Shown: positions 17,601 to 27,004, counted from the stretch's first letter. The stretch is 64,000 nt of DNA from an uncultured Saprospiraceae bacterium (GCA_937924805.1 CALDTZ010000027.1:19728-83727); one strand, 5' to 3'. Notes: a model not told the origin generated them from the sequence alone. Made by a program: numbers and translations.

Positions 17601-20456
17601 TCCTGTTTCAAAACTTAAATGCCATAGTAAACAAATACCGCCTGGAGCACCTTCAAAATTGAAGTTTCCATCCGTATTAAACTCTAAAATAGTAAGGGCT
17701 TCATCCGTAACTACCCAAGTATTATTGGCACCTGTATTGCCACTTACTGTCGCTGAAATGATATCTTCATTGCCATCACCAACACAAATAGAAATTGGAT
17801 CTTGCGTAGTTATGATACCACCAGCTACTTCTGATCTCGTTATCGTAATTTCATTTGAAAAATTGAAACAACCTTCTAAATCATCTATATTTTCATTGAC
17901 AACTAAACCTGATAAATCTGTATAACTAAGGTGGCGAATAATGCACACACCAGTGCCTGCTCCTTCAAAATCAAAGGGCGGAGCCACATCAAATTCCAAA
18001 ATATTTCCAGTATCATCTGTAATTACCCAAGTAGAAAAAGTACCAACTTCTTCTGTTAATTGAATATTAACAACATCTGCAAGACCATCTCCGACACAAA
18101 TGTTTACAAAATCTGCTGTTTCAATCAAACCTCCATGTACTTCATTTCGAAGAACTGTAATTGCATTTGATAGTGCAAAACAACCAGTAAGGTCATTGAT
18201 GTTATTTCCCGATTCAAGGTTTTCTATTTCATTGATTGATACATGATAAAACAAACACGTACCTCCTGGTAAACCTTCAAGATCAAATGGAGGAAAAAAT
18301 CCTTCACTTAATATATTTCCTGATTCATCTGTTACAATCCAATTTTCAGTGAGTCCTTCTGCGCCTGTCTGACTAATGTCTAAAATATCATTTATGCCAT
18401 CACCTGTACATATTTCCGTCGGACTGACAGTAGAGATCAATCCTGGAGATATAGCATTACGCGTTACAACAATCCTGTTAGATAAAGCAAAACATCCTTG
18501 TAAAAAACTTGAACTTTCACCAATTGTTAATCCTTCAAGAGATTCATAACTAATTGCAAAAATCCAGCATTCTCCAGCTTCTGCACCTTCAAAATCAAAA
18601 GGAGGGCCCGATGGTATATCAATGATAATTCCTGCATCATCTGTTATCATCCAAGCTATTTCAGAAGACATTGCATTTGATAAGGTCACATCAATCAAAT
18701 CTGAAATGCCATCACCTGAACATACATTTACTGGATCCATCGTCGTTAACTGACCGCCATCTACTACATTTCGAGTTACCATAATGCGATTAGAAAAATC
18801 GTAACAACCTGTAATATCATTTATATTTAAATCAATTGCTAAACCTTCAATTGCCCCTTCAAAAGCAAGGTGATAAATAAAACAAATCCCAGATCCAGCT
18901 TGATCAAAATCAAAAGGTGGACCAGCAGGTAAGCCAATAATATCCCCAATATTATTTGTAAGAACCCATGCGGTATTACTCCCTTCCACATTCATTAAAT
19001 CTACATTAATTAAATCTTCAACACCATTATCTGCACATACTTCTGTGGGATCCAACGTTGAGATTACACCTCCATCAACCTTTGTTCGATTTACGGTTAT
19101 TGGGTTTGATAAATGGTAGCACCCCAGTAAATCATCAACATTCAAACCAACAGAATAACCACTCAGTCCTTCTTCAAAACTGATATGATATATAAGACAA
19201 GTGCCAGTAATTGCTCCTTCAAAATCAAAGGGTGGTGCTAAAGGTAAAGCTTCTATATTTCCTTCTAAGGTAGTGATGATCCATCCAGAATTAGCACCTA
19301 CGTTATCTGTCAGGTTAACACTGACTAAATCTGCAATACCATCACCTGAACAAATGTTAATAGGATCTATTGTCGTAATTAAACCACCATTAATACCTAT
19401 TCGAATAATTTCGAGTCCATTTGAAATACTAACACAACCTCCAAGACTAAATACACTACTTCCAATTTCTATTCCTTCTACGGTATCATCATGACTAATG
19501 TGGTAAATATAACAAGTGCCAGATTCAGCACCTTCAAAATTAAAGGTAGCATTATCATTAATTGCTACAATATCACCTAGTTCATTGGTGACAACCCACG
19601 TTTCTTCATCAATCACTTGATTGACAATCGACACATTTACAATATCATCATTGCCATCACCTGTACAAATTGTTGTTTCGTCATTCGTTGAAATCAACCC
19701 ACCTTTTACATCGCAAAATGCACAACATGAAAGAATTTCTAAGTCATCAATATCCCAAGCAGATACCCATGCACCATTTCCTACAACACAATATGGTAAT
19801 AATTCAAAAGCAAATTCCGTGGTTTCACTAACTGTAAATGCTGCTAAATCACTAAAATCAAAGGTTTCCAGTGTCCATTCTGTAGTCGTCGGTATATCTA
19901 TGGATTGAAAGACAACCCCTCCATTTACCAATACTCTCAAACCATACATTTGTGGATAATTATTAAGACCAGTATCTCCATCAATCCAAGAAAATTCTTC
20001 TGGGGCTTTTTCAAAAAATTGAATACCTGACAAAGTAGAAATTTGATCATTTTCAGGTGTTACTGTAATCTCAAATTTTACCGTTTTGCCATGTCCTGGA
20101 GAATATTCACATTCTGGATAACTTCCAACACACATTGCTATTGAACCGTCAACTCCTTCGGTACAACTATGTTGATTTAAAATAGGATTAGATCGATAAA
20201 CATTGGACCCTGAAAAGTTTGAACATAAATTGTCTTCCATATAAAATGGAGTAAATTCACTATAATCAAAACTTGATTCTCCTACAATAGATTGACAATT
20301 ATCAAAATCATACTGAACGAGGATAAAAGGATTTTCACATAGAGGCAAAAGAAGATCATCACCCGATGTAGAAGGATTCGTGTTTGTCGCATTCACTGTC
20401 ACTATTGATATTACAAATACGCATAGTAAAGTGAATAATTGTGTGTAGTTTCTCAT
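14667..20456 (-). CDS. giant T9SS type A cargo protein with thirteen 105-residue repeats
   Basis: 1929-residue secreted protein. A signal peptide (about 1-24) is followed by a 200-residue module (about 38-245) containing HSCTEG, FFEKAPEEFSWI, NNYP and AWDIDDLEI. Twelve tandem repeats of about 105 residues (248-1507) follow, each with the pattern GGxIxTxDPxxICxGDG, WxITDxxGxIL, PPFDFEGAxxGxC, HxSY and GCFxLSNxIxVTR, and three conserved cysteines. A second copy of the first module (1510-1715) comes next, then a thirteenth, diverged repeat (1717-1832) and a T9SS type A sorting domain (VFPNPAENSIML to KKFVKVNK). I do not recognise a named domain for the repeat. The module-repeats-module layout suggests a long cell-surface fibre with binding heads. 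Function unknown. Confidence 0.88.
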   Translation of the reverse strand: MRNYTQLFTLLCVFVISIVTVNATNTNPSTSGDDLLLPLCENPFILVQYDFDNCQSIVGESSFDYSEFTPFYMEDNLCSNFSGSNVYRSNPILNQHSCTEGVDGSIAMCVGSYPECEYSPGHGKTVKFEITVTPENDQISTLSGIQFFEKAPEEFSWIDGDTGLNNYPQMYGLRVLVNGGVVFQSIDIPTTTEWTLETFDFSDLAAFTVSETTEFAFELLPYCVVGNGAWVSAWDIDDLEILSCCAFCDVKGGLISTNDETTICTGDGNDDIVNVSIVNQVIDEETWVVTNELGDIVAINDNATFNFEGAESGTCYIYHISHDDTVEGIEIGSSVFSLGGCVSISNGLEIIRIGINGGLITTIDPINICSGDGIADLVSVNLTDNVGANSGWIITTLEGNIEALPLAPPFDFEGAITGTCLIYHISFEEGLSGYSVGLNVDDLLGCYHLSNPITVNRTKVDGGVISTLDPTEVCADNGVEDLINVDLMNVEGSNTAWVLTNNIGDIIGLPAGPPFDFDQAGSGICFIYHLAFEGAIEGLAIDLNINDITGCYDFSNRIMVTRNVVDGGQLTTMDPVNVCSGDGISDLIDVTLSNAMSSEIAWMITDDAGIIIDIPSGPPFDFEGAEAGECWIFAISYESLEGLTIGESSSFLQGCFALSNRIVVTRNAISPGLISTVSPTEICTGDGINDILDISQTGAEGLTENWIVTDESGNILSEGFFPPFDLEGLPGGTCLFYHVSINEIENLESGNNINDLTGCFALSNAITVLRNEVHGGLIETADFVNICVGDGLADVVNIQLTEEVGTFSTWVITDDTGNILEFDVAPPFDFEGAGTGVCIIRHLSYTDLSGLVVNENIDDLEGCFNFSNEITITRSEVAGGIITTQDPISICVGDGNEDIISATVSGNTGANNTWVVTDEALTILEFNTDGNFNFEGAPGGICLLWHLSFETGLEGAEVGLNAGDLQGCFALSNAITVTRNEVSSGSISTTDPTDICFGNGSNTIVTVNVSEAIGEGHTYLITDDTGTILNMSADGVIDFNGAGEGTCYISYVSYNGLLNGNEIGENIDDLEGCFSISTPIEIIRTNVDGGIIETNDPTTICLVDEDNTILFSVLNADGSNRAWTVTDESGILLNIQDSPEIDFSGAEPGVCYVRYIGFESGIVGLDLGENVANLTGCFDLSNSIAITRIDADGGMIVSSDNLELCVGDGLDDLINVNVSGDEGESSAWLITSMDGTILDMPLAPPFNFENAGGGICLIYHLSMTSTTSNVIIGSNINNIEGCYALSNALMVTRNSVNGGSITSNSPLTICVGDDIDDLINVDLENEEGSFSSWFITDASGNILEIPSGPPFNLENAGAGVCLIWHVSYEEGLAGLTVGGQATDLIGCYNLSNAITVNRFMDEGGNISLEDGTDAANVCVGDCLADLLTASVNGNFGANSSWIITDTDGDILTISETSTFDFEDTGFGVCVIYHISYEDGIVNFDIGRNIGTITGCYDFSNPIVITKLDVEGEGESRLFFNMENCEADIETSQDCSYEEFTATIDNSAGCATLEVFGGHLYRDNPTVNKHSCTEGVQQSTAMCVSSYNSCAYDPNTDYPVKIDVLVTPGLSGMANLSGIEFFEKAPEEFSWINGSSGPNNYPTKYAIRVLKDGVEIFRQDNNPTSFEWSQEAFDFSDNPDFTTTEQAVFSFELLGYCLIGAQGPATAWDLDDIVITSECSNKLNAGEVYSSEGVTELEVCVGDGAPDVLPFFTNSTANPYQWVITDENNIIIGLPGGTSADFENAPTGECRVWGVTYVGDFIAVIGDDITTASLSDACAMVSSNYITVNRVDMGPSCIGFGITQSNMIEYDVFPNPAENSIMLDIKELPSASIEIQVFNMLGNLMMKTQVSQQTVPYYNLDISTLEEGPYTVRLTSEGIYKTKKFVKVNK
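15930..19715 (-). repeat. coding tandem repeats, twelve units of about 315 bases
   Basis: These are the twelve adjacent repeats of the 1929-residue protein. The units share a pattern but are well diverged in sequence, unlike recent tandem duplications, so the array is old and held by selection. Each contributes three cysteines. Confidence 0.85.
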
Positions 20457-20555
20457 TATTCAACCGTTTATTAAAAGTCTATTAACGGTAAAGTTACATA
20501 TAATAAATTATATTATATAAAACTTTAATATATAATTTAATGTTAACTACTTAGA

Positions 20556-20583
20556 TACCTATTAAGAGAAATCATAATAGGTA
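20556..20583. repeat. stem-loop TACCTATTA-N10-TAATAGGTA after the 366-residue cargo gene
   Basis: Nine-base perfect arms begin 9 bases beyond the stop of the gene at 20592. No T-run follows on the minus strand, so it is a possible weak terminator or mRNA-stabilising hairpin between that gene and the giant repeat gene. Confidence 0.4.
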
Positions 20584-20591
20584 AGTTCAGA

Positions 20592-21692
20592 TTAGTATTC
20601 GATAATATTTAGCCTCCGTGTTCTCATTTTTTCACCAGAAGGCGAAAAGAGAGAATAGATATACGCTCCTTTTTGAGAATTAGGAATTATTAATTTTGTA
20701 TTCGATTGGTTTTTTAAGTGATTAATCTTTGTTGACCACACTTCTTGTCCAACTATATTTTTTAATGTGAAGGTGTAATCCCCAAGCTCTTCTTGATTCA
20801 AATAAATATTAAAATCCCCAAAACTAGGATTTGGATAGACTTGAAACTGATCATCTCTTATTTTACATTTCCGAAGATCAACTTTATAAATCGAAGGGTT
20901 TAATATATTAACTTCAACAATATCCGCTTTTGTCAGTACTAAATGTGCAAGCCAAACACCTCTATACGAATTAAAAATATCTATATACGTATATTTCTTT
21001 CGATCGATATATAAATTCAAATAATTAATAATATTGTTTGGTTTAAATTTCTCACGTTCAGATGATATTACATCGAGTATTTCAAATGTAAACGAGGTTT
21101 CAATTGGAAAAGCCAACCGTTCTCCGTAAGGGAAATTCATTTTTTGTTGGTCAAAAACAGTGGTTTTAATATGAACAATGAAATCAATAGTTACAAAGCC
21201 TTTTTTGGGTAATAGACTTGATATTTCTGGTGGAAAATCTTCAACAGCCATGGTCAAACTTCCATTCCCATCTTTTTCGATAGATGTTGATTCCGTCACA
21301 GGTAATGGTATAATCTTACATGCATTATCAAATGTTACAACCTGTTTTAAACCGAACATAAATTCAGGAAATTCCATTCGTCGAATAAATAAACCGTTTG
21401 ATGGTTGAGAAATATATTCGGTTTTTAGTGATCCTTTTTGAACTAAATATTCTGGAGACTCCGATGCTGATTTTGTAAAATACCATTGCTTTGTACAAGC
21501 TGCTTTTACACTTATAAGATCAAATTTGGTATTCCCTTGCTCATCAACAAACATTATATTTTCAGGAAGAAATTCTTGAGTTACCTGGACAGAATCTTGC
21601 AATTCTCCTAACAATATGCTGTTTAATGTTTCTTGACCATAAGTATAGCTTGATAAGCAGAATAAAATTAAAGTGATCAGATGGTGCCTCAT
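20592..21692 (-). CDS. secreted protein of unknown function with T9SS type A sorting domain
   Basis: 366 residues. A signal peptide (about 1-19, ending SSYTYGQ) leads into a 260-residue region I do not recognise, rich in beta-type sequence, with isolated cysteines in AACTKQW and DNACKI. The last 75 residues are a T9SS type A sorting domain (FQVYPNPSFGDFNIYL, then NIVGQEVWS and a KGAYIYSLFSPSG turn), so it is exported and attached or released by T9SS. Its ATG overlaps the TAA of the upstream ABC exporter by one base (TAATG on the minus strand), so the two are probably translated from one mRNA. That link is unusual for a cargo protein and hints at a shared envelope task. Confidence 0.8.
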   Translation of the reverse strand: MRHHLITLILFCLSSYTYGQETLNSILLGELQDSVQVTQEFLPENIMFVDEQGNTKFDLISVKAACTKQWYFTKSASESPEYLVQKGSLKTEYISQPSNGLFIRRMEFPEFMFGLKQVVTFDNACKIIPLPVTESTSIEKDGNGSLTMAVEDFPPEISSLLPKKGFVTIDFIVHIKTTVFDQQKMNFPYGERLAFPIETSFTFEILDVISSEREKFKPNNIINYLNLYIDRKKYTYIDIFNSYRGVWLAHLVLTKADIVEVNILNPSIYKVDLRKCKIRDDQFQVYPNPSFGDFNIYLNQEELGDYTFTLKNIVGQEVWSTKINHLKNQSNTKLIIPNSQKGAYIYSLFSPSGEKMRTRRLNIIEY

Positions 21693-23503
21693 TAATTGAT
21701 GTTTTGAATATCAATATAATCACGATAAATTTCATTTTCTAGAGCCAAAACTTCGTGACGTCCACTTCCGACCACTTTGCCTTTATCAAAAACATAAATA
21801 ATATCAGCATCTTGAATAGTTGATAATCTGTGAGCGACGACGATCGATGTTCGATCTTCGGTTGCACTTTGAAGTGCTTTGCTTACAATTTGTTCGGCTT
21901 GAGGATCGAGGGCTGATGTCGGTTCATCTAAAAATATAATTTCTGGATCACTTAGTAATGCCCTTGCGATTGAAATTCGCTGTTTCTCTCCACCACTTAA
22001 TTTTGATCCTTGTTCTCCTACAATACTATCATAGCTTAATGGCAAAGATTCAATAAAACGGCTTGCGTTTGCCAAAACACTTGCTTTACGGATATCTTCA
22101 TTCGAAAATTGACTTCGACCAAATCGAATATTTTCTTTGATTGTTTCATGATATAGAAATGCATCTTGAGTAACCCATGCGCTTTGTTGTCTCCAAATTT
22201 GTGGATGCATATCAAGAATATCTTTATTATCAACTAAAATTACTCCAGAATAACTCCTATAAAATTGCAACAAGATCTTCATCATTGTTGATTTACCAGA
22301 TCCAGATCCTCCCACAAAAGCAACTTTTTGCCCTTTATTAATAACTAGGTTAATATTATGTAAAACTTGCTCTCCATTAGGGTAGGTAAAATTTAGATCT
22401 TTTACTTCGATCTTTTCATTAAACAAAACACTCGGTGCTTTTACCGTTTCAATTAATGAATGGTCATCGGGTTCAGCCATTACAGCATCAATTCTTTCTA
22501 ACGCTCCTAATCCTTTTTGAATGTTATAATAAGCATTTGAAAAAGATTTTGAAGGATCAATTATTTGATAAAAAGCAAATATGAAGGAAAAGAAAACGGC
22601 AGGAGTCATACTTCCATCAAATACTTGCTTTGATCCTACATAAAGCAAAACTGCTACTACGGTTATTCCCAAGAATTCAGAAATTGGGGATGATAAATCT
22701 TTACGTCTAATTAGGCTTGTCATATCCTTACGAAAAGACTCATTCATACGACCAAAAAGATCCAACCAAAAGTGATGAGCATTGTATGATTTGATGACAG
22801 GCATTCCACTAATACTTTCTTCTAAAATTACATTTAGATTACCCAATTTACCTTGAACTGCTTTAGATTCTCTTTTTAGTGTTCTTGAAATGGTTCCAAT
22901 AATTACGCCTGTAAATACGATTAAGATGAAGACAAAAAAAGTCAACTTAACATTTATATAGAGCATATAAGTAACGGCACCTACAATCATAATTGGAGAT
23001 TTGAAGGTGGCCAAAAGAAATTGTAAAATACTTGATTCGACTTCTTGAACATCACCACTCATTCGTGTCAGCAAATCACCTTTTTTTTCATGTTGAAAAT
23101 AGTAGATAGGCAAACTTAGGTATTTATGAAATAATTGATCCCTTAGGTCTGCAACAACTCCATTTCTGACATAAGCCATAAAATATAAATTTAAGTATCT
23201 ACATACATTTTTAAGTAGGAAAACACCAACTATAAATAAGCACATAAATAAAAGTGCAGACTCTTTTGAATGAGTAAGAACAGAATTTGTAAAGTTATAT
23301 TTAATGGTTTCAATAAAAGAAGCATTAAGACCAGGATCTGGTGTTAATGTAATTTCGCTTCCAAATAAGATTTCAAAAAAAGGAACCAACAAAGGAATAC
23401 TAACAAGAGCAAATACGGCTTCAAGAACAATAAAAAGTATACTTAAATATACTTTGCCCTTAAAGGGTTTTAATTTAGATATTAGGTTCCAAAATGATGC
23501 CAT
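21692..23503 (-). CDS. ABC exporter, fused permease and ATPase (MsbA-like)
   Basis: 603-residue half-transporter working as a dimer in the inner membrane. Residues 1-330 are the six-helix exporter domain with QHEKKGDLLTRMSGDV. Residues 345-603 are the ATPase: Walker A GGSGSGKST, Q-loop WVTQDAF, signature LSGGEKQR, Walker B IIFLDEPTSALD and the H-loop AHRLST. The layout fits lipid A flippase MsbA or related lipid and peptide exporters; the substrate is not certain. It lies 25 bases downstream of accC on the same strand, so it may be read together with the fatty-acid genes, which would suit a lipid exporter. Its stop overlaps the start of a T9SS cargo gene. Confidence 0.9.
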   Translation of the reverse strand: MASFWNLISKLKPFKGKVYLSILFIVLEAVFALVSIPLLVPFFEILFGSEITLTPDPGLNASFIETIKYNFTNSVLTHSKESALLFMCLFIVGVFLLKNVCRYLNLYFMAYVRNGVVADLRDQLFHKYLSLPIYYFQHEKKGDLLTRMSGDVQEVESSILQFLLATFKSPIMIVGAVTYMLYINVKLTFFVFILIVFTGVIIGTISRTLKRESKAVQGKLGNLNVILEESISGMPVIKSYNAHHFWLDLFGRMNESFRKDMTSLIRRKDLSSPISEFLGITVVAVLLYVGSKQVFDGSMTPAVFFSFIFAFYQIIDPSKSFSNAYYNIQKGLGALERIDAVMAEPDDHSLIETVKAPSVLFNEKIEVKDLNFTYPNGEQVLHNINLVINKGQKVAFVGGSGSGKSTMMKILLQFYRSYSGVILVDNKDILDMHPQIWRQQSAWVTQDAFLYHETIKENIRFGRSQFSNEDIRKASVLANASRFIESLPLSYDSIVGEQGSKLSGGEKQRISIARALLSDPEIIFLDEPTSALDPQAEQIVSKALQSATEDRTSIVVAHRLSTIQDADIIYVFDKGKVVGSGRHEVLALENEIYRDYIDIQNIN

Positions 23504-23528
23504 AGGATTGTAACGATAAAGTACCTTA

Positions 23529-24872
23529 TCACATTTCCTTCAGCTCAAAGTCATTCATAAATCCGGTATTAAAATTACCGGATAAAAACGATTCGTCTTG
23601 CATTAATTGCTTATGAAATGGAATCGTCGTTTTAATCCCTTCTATGATAAATTCATCCAATGCTCTTCGCATCTTTTTAATACACTCTTCACGAGTTTGA
23701 GCTCTACAAATAAGCTTAGCAATCATGGAGTCATAATAAGGAGGCACCGAATATCCAGCATACACATGAGTATCTACTCTTACGCCATGTCCTTTTGCGC
23801 TATGAAATGAAGATATGTGTCCAGGACTTGGCCTGAAATCTTTATACACATCTTCTGCGTTAATTCGAACTTCCATAGCATGTAGTAATGGAACACGATT
23901 TGAGCCTTCAATATCAATTCCTGCTGCTACTTTTATTTGTTCTTTGATCAAATCATGATCAATCACCTCTTCTGTAACGGTATGTTCCACCTGAATTCTG
24001 GTGTTCATTTCCATGAAGTAAAAATTCCGATGTTTATCTACAAGAAACTCTACCGTTCCTACACCTTCATATTTAATTGATTCACCTGCTTTGATCGCAG
24101 CTTCACCCATTTCTTTTCTTAATTTTTTGGTCATAAAAGGTGAAGGGCTTTCTTCAACAAGCTTTTGGTGTCTCCGTTGAATCGAACAATCTCTTTCTGA
24201 CAAATGGATTACTTTACCTTTTTTATCCCCAATAATTTGAATTTCGATATGCCTTGGCTCCTCGATAAATTTTTCAGCATAAATACCATCATTCGTAAAG
24301 GATGCTTTTGCTTCAATTTTAGCATTGTTATAATTCTCCTCAAACTCGGAAGGTTCCCATACAATCCTCATTCCTTTTCCACCTCCACCAGCAGTCGCTT
24401 TGAGTATAATCGGATAACCAATTGTTTCTGCTATTGCTAGTCCTTCTGTAACATTTTTTATAAGTCCATCTGATCCAGGTACAACAGGTACTCCTGCTTT
24501 TATCATTGTTTCTTTAGCAGTGATTTTATCTCCCATTTTACGTATCATGGTAGCCGTGGGACCAATAAATTTTATTCCATATTCTTCACATACTTCCGCA
24601 AAATCTGCATTTTCAGCTAAGAAACCATATCCAGGATGTATTGCATCGGCATTCGTGATTTCCACTGTTGCCATAATTTTTGGAATATTAAGGTATGATT
24701 CAGCAGAGCTTGGTGGTCCGATGCAAACTGCTTCATCAGCAAATCTTACATGAAGACTTTCTTTGTCTGCTGTAGAATATATCGCTACGGTTTTTATGCC
24801 CATCTCCTTACATGTACGAATAATACGCAATGCAATTTCACCTCTATTGGCTATCAATATTTTTTTAAACAT
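23529..24872 (-). CDS. accC: acetyl-CoA carboxylase, biotin carboxylase subunit
   Basis: ATP-grasp enzyme that carboxylates the biotin on AccB, the first half of malonyl-CoA formation for fatty-acid synthesis. The 447-residue protein has the full set of motifs: [17 protein letters not shown] at the start, [14 protein letters not shown], the ATP-binding GGGGKGMR, the [19 protein letters not shown] segment, and the catalytic [14 protein letters not shown]. Its length matches E. coli AccC (449). It follows accB by 29 bases, and the pair accB-accC is downstream of efp and fabH on the same strand. The acetyl-CoA carboxyltransferase genes are not in this window. Confidence 0.97.
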   Translation of the reverse strand: MFKKILIANRGEIALRIIRTCKEMGIKTVAIYSTADKESLHVRFADEAVCIGPPSSAESYLNIPKIMATVEITNADAIHPGYGFLAENADFAEVCEEYGIKFIGPTATMIRKMGDKITAKETMIKAGVPVVPGSDGLIKNVTEGLAIAETIGYPIILKATAGGGGKGMRIVWEPSEFEENYNNAKIEAKASFTNDGIYAEKFIEEPRHIEIQIIGDKKGKVIHLSERDCSIQRRHQKLVEESPSPFMTKKLRKEMGEAAIKAGESIKYEGVGTVEFLVDKHRNFYFMEMNTRIQVEHTVTEEVIDHDLIKEQIKVAAGIDIEGSNRVPLLHAMEVRINAEDVYKDFRPSPGHISSFHSAKGHGVRVDTHVYAGYSVPPYYDSMIAKLICRAQTREECIKKMRRALDEFIIEGIKTTIPFHKQLMQDESFLSGNFNTGFMNDFELKEM

Positions 24873-24901
24873 CAGGTAAGTTTAGGAATTTAGAATACTA
24901 T

Positions 24902-25381
24902 TTAAGCAGGTTCTACTAAGTAGAGTACTTGATCGTATTCTACTGGACTAGCATCATCGATCAATACTTTTACAATTGTTCCAGCAATTTCACTTTCAAT
25001 CTCATTAAAAAGTTTCATAGCCTCCACTATACAGACAACAGAACCTACTTCGATCGTATCTCCAACTTTTACAAATGGAGGTTTATCTGGCGAAGCTGAT
25101 CTGTAAAATGTACCTACGATTGGCGATTTTACTTCTAAATAATTACCCGCTGCTTCCGCTTTTGGAGCCTCTACCTTCGGAGCTTCTTTTGGTGCAACCG
25201 GAGCAGGAGCAGGTGCAGGTGTTGCCATGATAGACTGAACCGGCGCTGATGTTACGACTTGGGATTTAGAATATTCTTTATTTCTCAATGAAATTTCAAA
25301 ATCTTTCTGTTTAATTTTGACTTCACCTAAGTCTGATTTATTGACAAGTTTAATTAATTCTTGTATCTCTTTGAATGTCAT
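24902..25381 (-). CDS. accB: acetyl-CoA carboxylase biotin carboxyl carrier protein
   Basis: 159-residue carrier that bears biotin and shuttles carboxyl groups between AccC and the carboxyltransferase. Residues 1-35 form the N-terminal AccB helix region, residues 47-75 an Ala/Pro-rich flexible linker, and residues 80-159 the biotinyl domain. The modified lysine is in VEAMKLFNEIES, near residue 123 (most relatives have MKM; MKL is a normal variant). The spacing is 3 bases after the efp stop and 29 bases before accC, clearly one transcription unit. Confidence 0.96.
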   Translation of the reverse strand: MTFKEIQELIKLVNKSDLGEVKIKQKDFEISLRNKEYSKSQVVTSAPVQSIMATPAPAPAPVAPKEAPKVEAPKAEAAGNYLEVKSPIVGTFYRSASPDKPPFVKVGDTIEVGSVVCIVEAMKLFNEIESEIAGTIVKVLIDDASPVEYDQVLYLVEPA

Positions 25382-25384
25382 ATC

Positions 25385-25951
25385 TTATCTTTTTACTCTT
25401 TCAATATAATTTCCAGTACTTGTTTCTATTTTCACATTATCACCTTCATTGATAAATAATGGAACTCTAATTTCCGCACCAGACTCAATTTTTGCAGGCT
25501 TTTGAGCATTCGTTGCTGTATTGCCCTTTTCTCCTGGCTCAGTATATGTAATCTTTTGAATTACATATTGAGGAAGATCTGCTGTTAGCGGCGTATCGTT
25601 TTCAGAATTAAATAATACATCAATTGTATCACCTTCTTTCATAAATTGATGGTTATCTATTAGAGCAGCATCCAATGTTACTTGATTAAACGTTTCATTA
25701 TCCATGAAATTAAAACCCATATCATCAGAATACAAATATTGAAATTTTCTTCTTTCTACTCTGACTACTTCTATTTTGTGTCCTGCAGGAAAGGTATTAT
25801 CGACTACTTTTCCGTTGGTAAGTGATTTCATTTTTGTTCGAACAAAAGCAGGACCTTTACCTGGCTTAACATGTAAAAACTCTACTACTTTGTAGATATC
25901 ATGATTGTATTTAAGGCACAAACCATTTTTAATATCTGAAGTACTTGCCAT
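25385..25951 (-). CDS. efp: elongation factor P
   Basis: 188-residue translation factor that enters the ribosome E site and relieves stalling at consecutive prolines. The N-terminal KOW-like domain has the loop HVKPGKGPAFVRTK; lysine 32 at its tip is the position modified in other bacteria, here preceded by Pro-Gly. The three-barrel protein ends with GNYIERVKR. No EpmA or EarP gene is in the window, so modification cannot be judged. It lies between fabH and accB, an arrangement common in Bacteroidota, and has its own promoter just upstream. Confidence 0.96.
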   Translation of the reverse strand: MASTSDIKNGLCLKYNHDIYKVVEFLHVKPGKGPAFVRTKMKSLTNGKVVDNTFPAGHKIEVVRVERRKFQYLYSDDMGFNFMDNETFNQVTLDAALIDNHQFMKEGDTIDVLFNSENDTPLTADLPQYVIQKITYTEPGEKGNTATNAQKPAKIESGAEIRVPLFINEGDNVKIETSTGNYIERVKR

Positions 25952-25974
25952 AATTCTATTTCTTAGTTAGGTTA

Positions 25975-26004
25975 CAAATATAAATAAAAAAGTACGCGAG
26001 CAAA
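25975..26004 (-). promoter_or_regulatory. promoter for efp-accB-accC overlapping the end of fabH
   Basis: On the minus strand a TTTG (complement of CAAA at 26001-26004) and a perfect TAnnTTTG box (TATATTTG, complement of 25975-25982) are spaced by 18 bases, matching the Bacteroidota consensus. The -7 box is 24 bases before the efp ATG. This would let efp-accB-accC be transcribed independently of fabH. Confidence 0.65.
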
Positions 26005-26005
26005 A

Positions 26006-27004
26006 CTAAAGTTCACCATCGTAAGCCCAGGTCAAATAAATTGAACCCCAAGTAAATCCGCCACCAAATGCTGTCAATATAATTTTATCTCCTTTTTTCA
26101 ATTTAGATTCGTAATCATTTAAACACAAAGGAATCGTAGCAGCAGTCGTATTGCCATAATTCTCGATGGTTTGCATGACTTTTTCTAAAGGAAAATCAAG
26201 TTGATCAGCCACTGAATTAATAATTCTCATGTTTGCTTGATGAGGAACAATCCAATCCAATTCTGAACTTACCAAATTGTTGTTCGCTAAGACTTGTTTT
26301 ACCGTTCTAGACATTCCTTGGACTGCTCTTTTAAAAACAGGTCTTCCATCTTGAAATACATATTGATCGCCAGAGTCTATATTTTCTTTTGTTATTGGGT
26401 TTAATGCTCCCCCATTCTTCATATGAAGAAATTCTATTCCAGAACCATCTCCTCGTAAAACTTGATCTTTTATTCCATTCCCTTCGACATTTGCCTCAAG
26501 CAAGGTTGCTCCAGCACCATCACCAAAAATAATGCAGGTGGATCGGTCTTCATAATTTAGGATTGACGACATTGTATCTACACCAACGACAATTACCTTT
26601 TTGTACATTCCAGATTTTATATATGCAACGCCAGTTGCTAACGAAAATAAAAAACCAGAACATGCTGCATTTACATCAAATCCAAAAGCATTTGTAGCAC
26701 CTATATTATGTGCAACTGCATTTGCTGTATCTGGAAATCTAAGATCAGGAGTAATAGTACCACATATAATAAGATCTATTTCTAAAGGATCAAGTCCTCT
26801 TTTAGCGATTAATTGCTCTACTGCCTTTGTTGCCATATAGGTTGTTACCTCACCATCTTCCTTATTGGCAATCCTACGCTCTTTGATTCCTGTTCTCGTG
26901 GTTATCCATTCATCATTCGTATCCACCATTTTCTCCAAATCCTTATTCGTCAGTCTTTGTTCTGGTAGATACTTACCTAATGCTGTGATTGCTACATCGA
27001 TCAT
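26006..27004 (-). CDS. fabH: beta-ketoacyl-ACP synthase III
   Basis: Condensing enzyme that starts each fatty acid by joining acetyl-CoA (or a branched acyl-CoA) with malonyl-ACP. The 332-residue thiolase-fold protein has the catalytic triad Cys115 (VNAACSGF), His255 (VPHQANMR) and Asn285 (NYGNTTAA), plus RTGIKERRI near the CoA entrance and FGGGFTWGS at the end. It is the first gene of the fabH-efp-accB-accC group on the minus strand. In many Bacteroidota rpmF and plsX precede it; here they do not. Starter preference cannot be read from sequence with certainty. Confidence 0.96.
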   Translation of the reverse strand: MIDVAITALGKYLPEQRLTNKDLEKMVDTNDEWITTRTGIKERRIANKEDGEVTTYMATKAVEQLIAKRGLDPLEIDLIICGTITPDLRFPDTANAVAHNIGATNAFGFDVNAACSGFLFSLATGVAYIKSGMYKKVIVVGVDTMSSILNYEDRSTCIIFGDGAGATLLEANVEGNGIKDQVLRGDGSGIEFLHMKNGGALNPITKENIDSGDQYVFQDGRPVFKRAVQGMSRTVKQVLANNNLVSSELDWIVPHQANMRIINSVADQLDFPLEKVMQTIENYGNTTAATIPLCLNDYESKLKKGDKIILTAFGGGFTWGSIYLTWAYDGEL

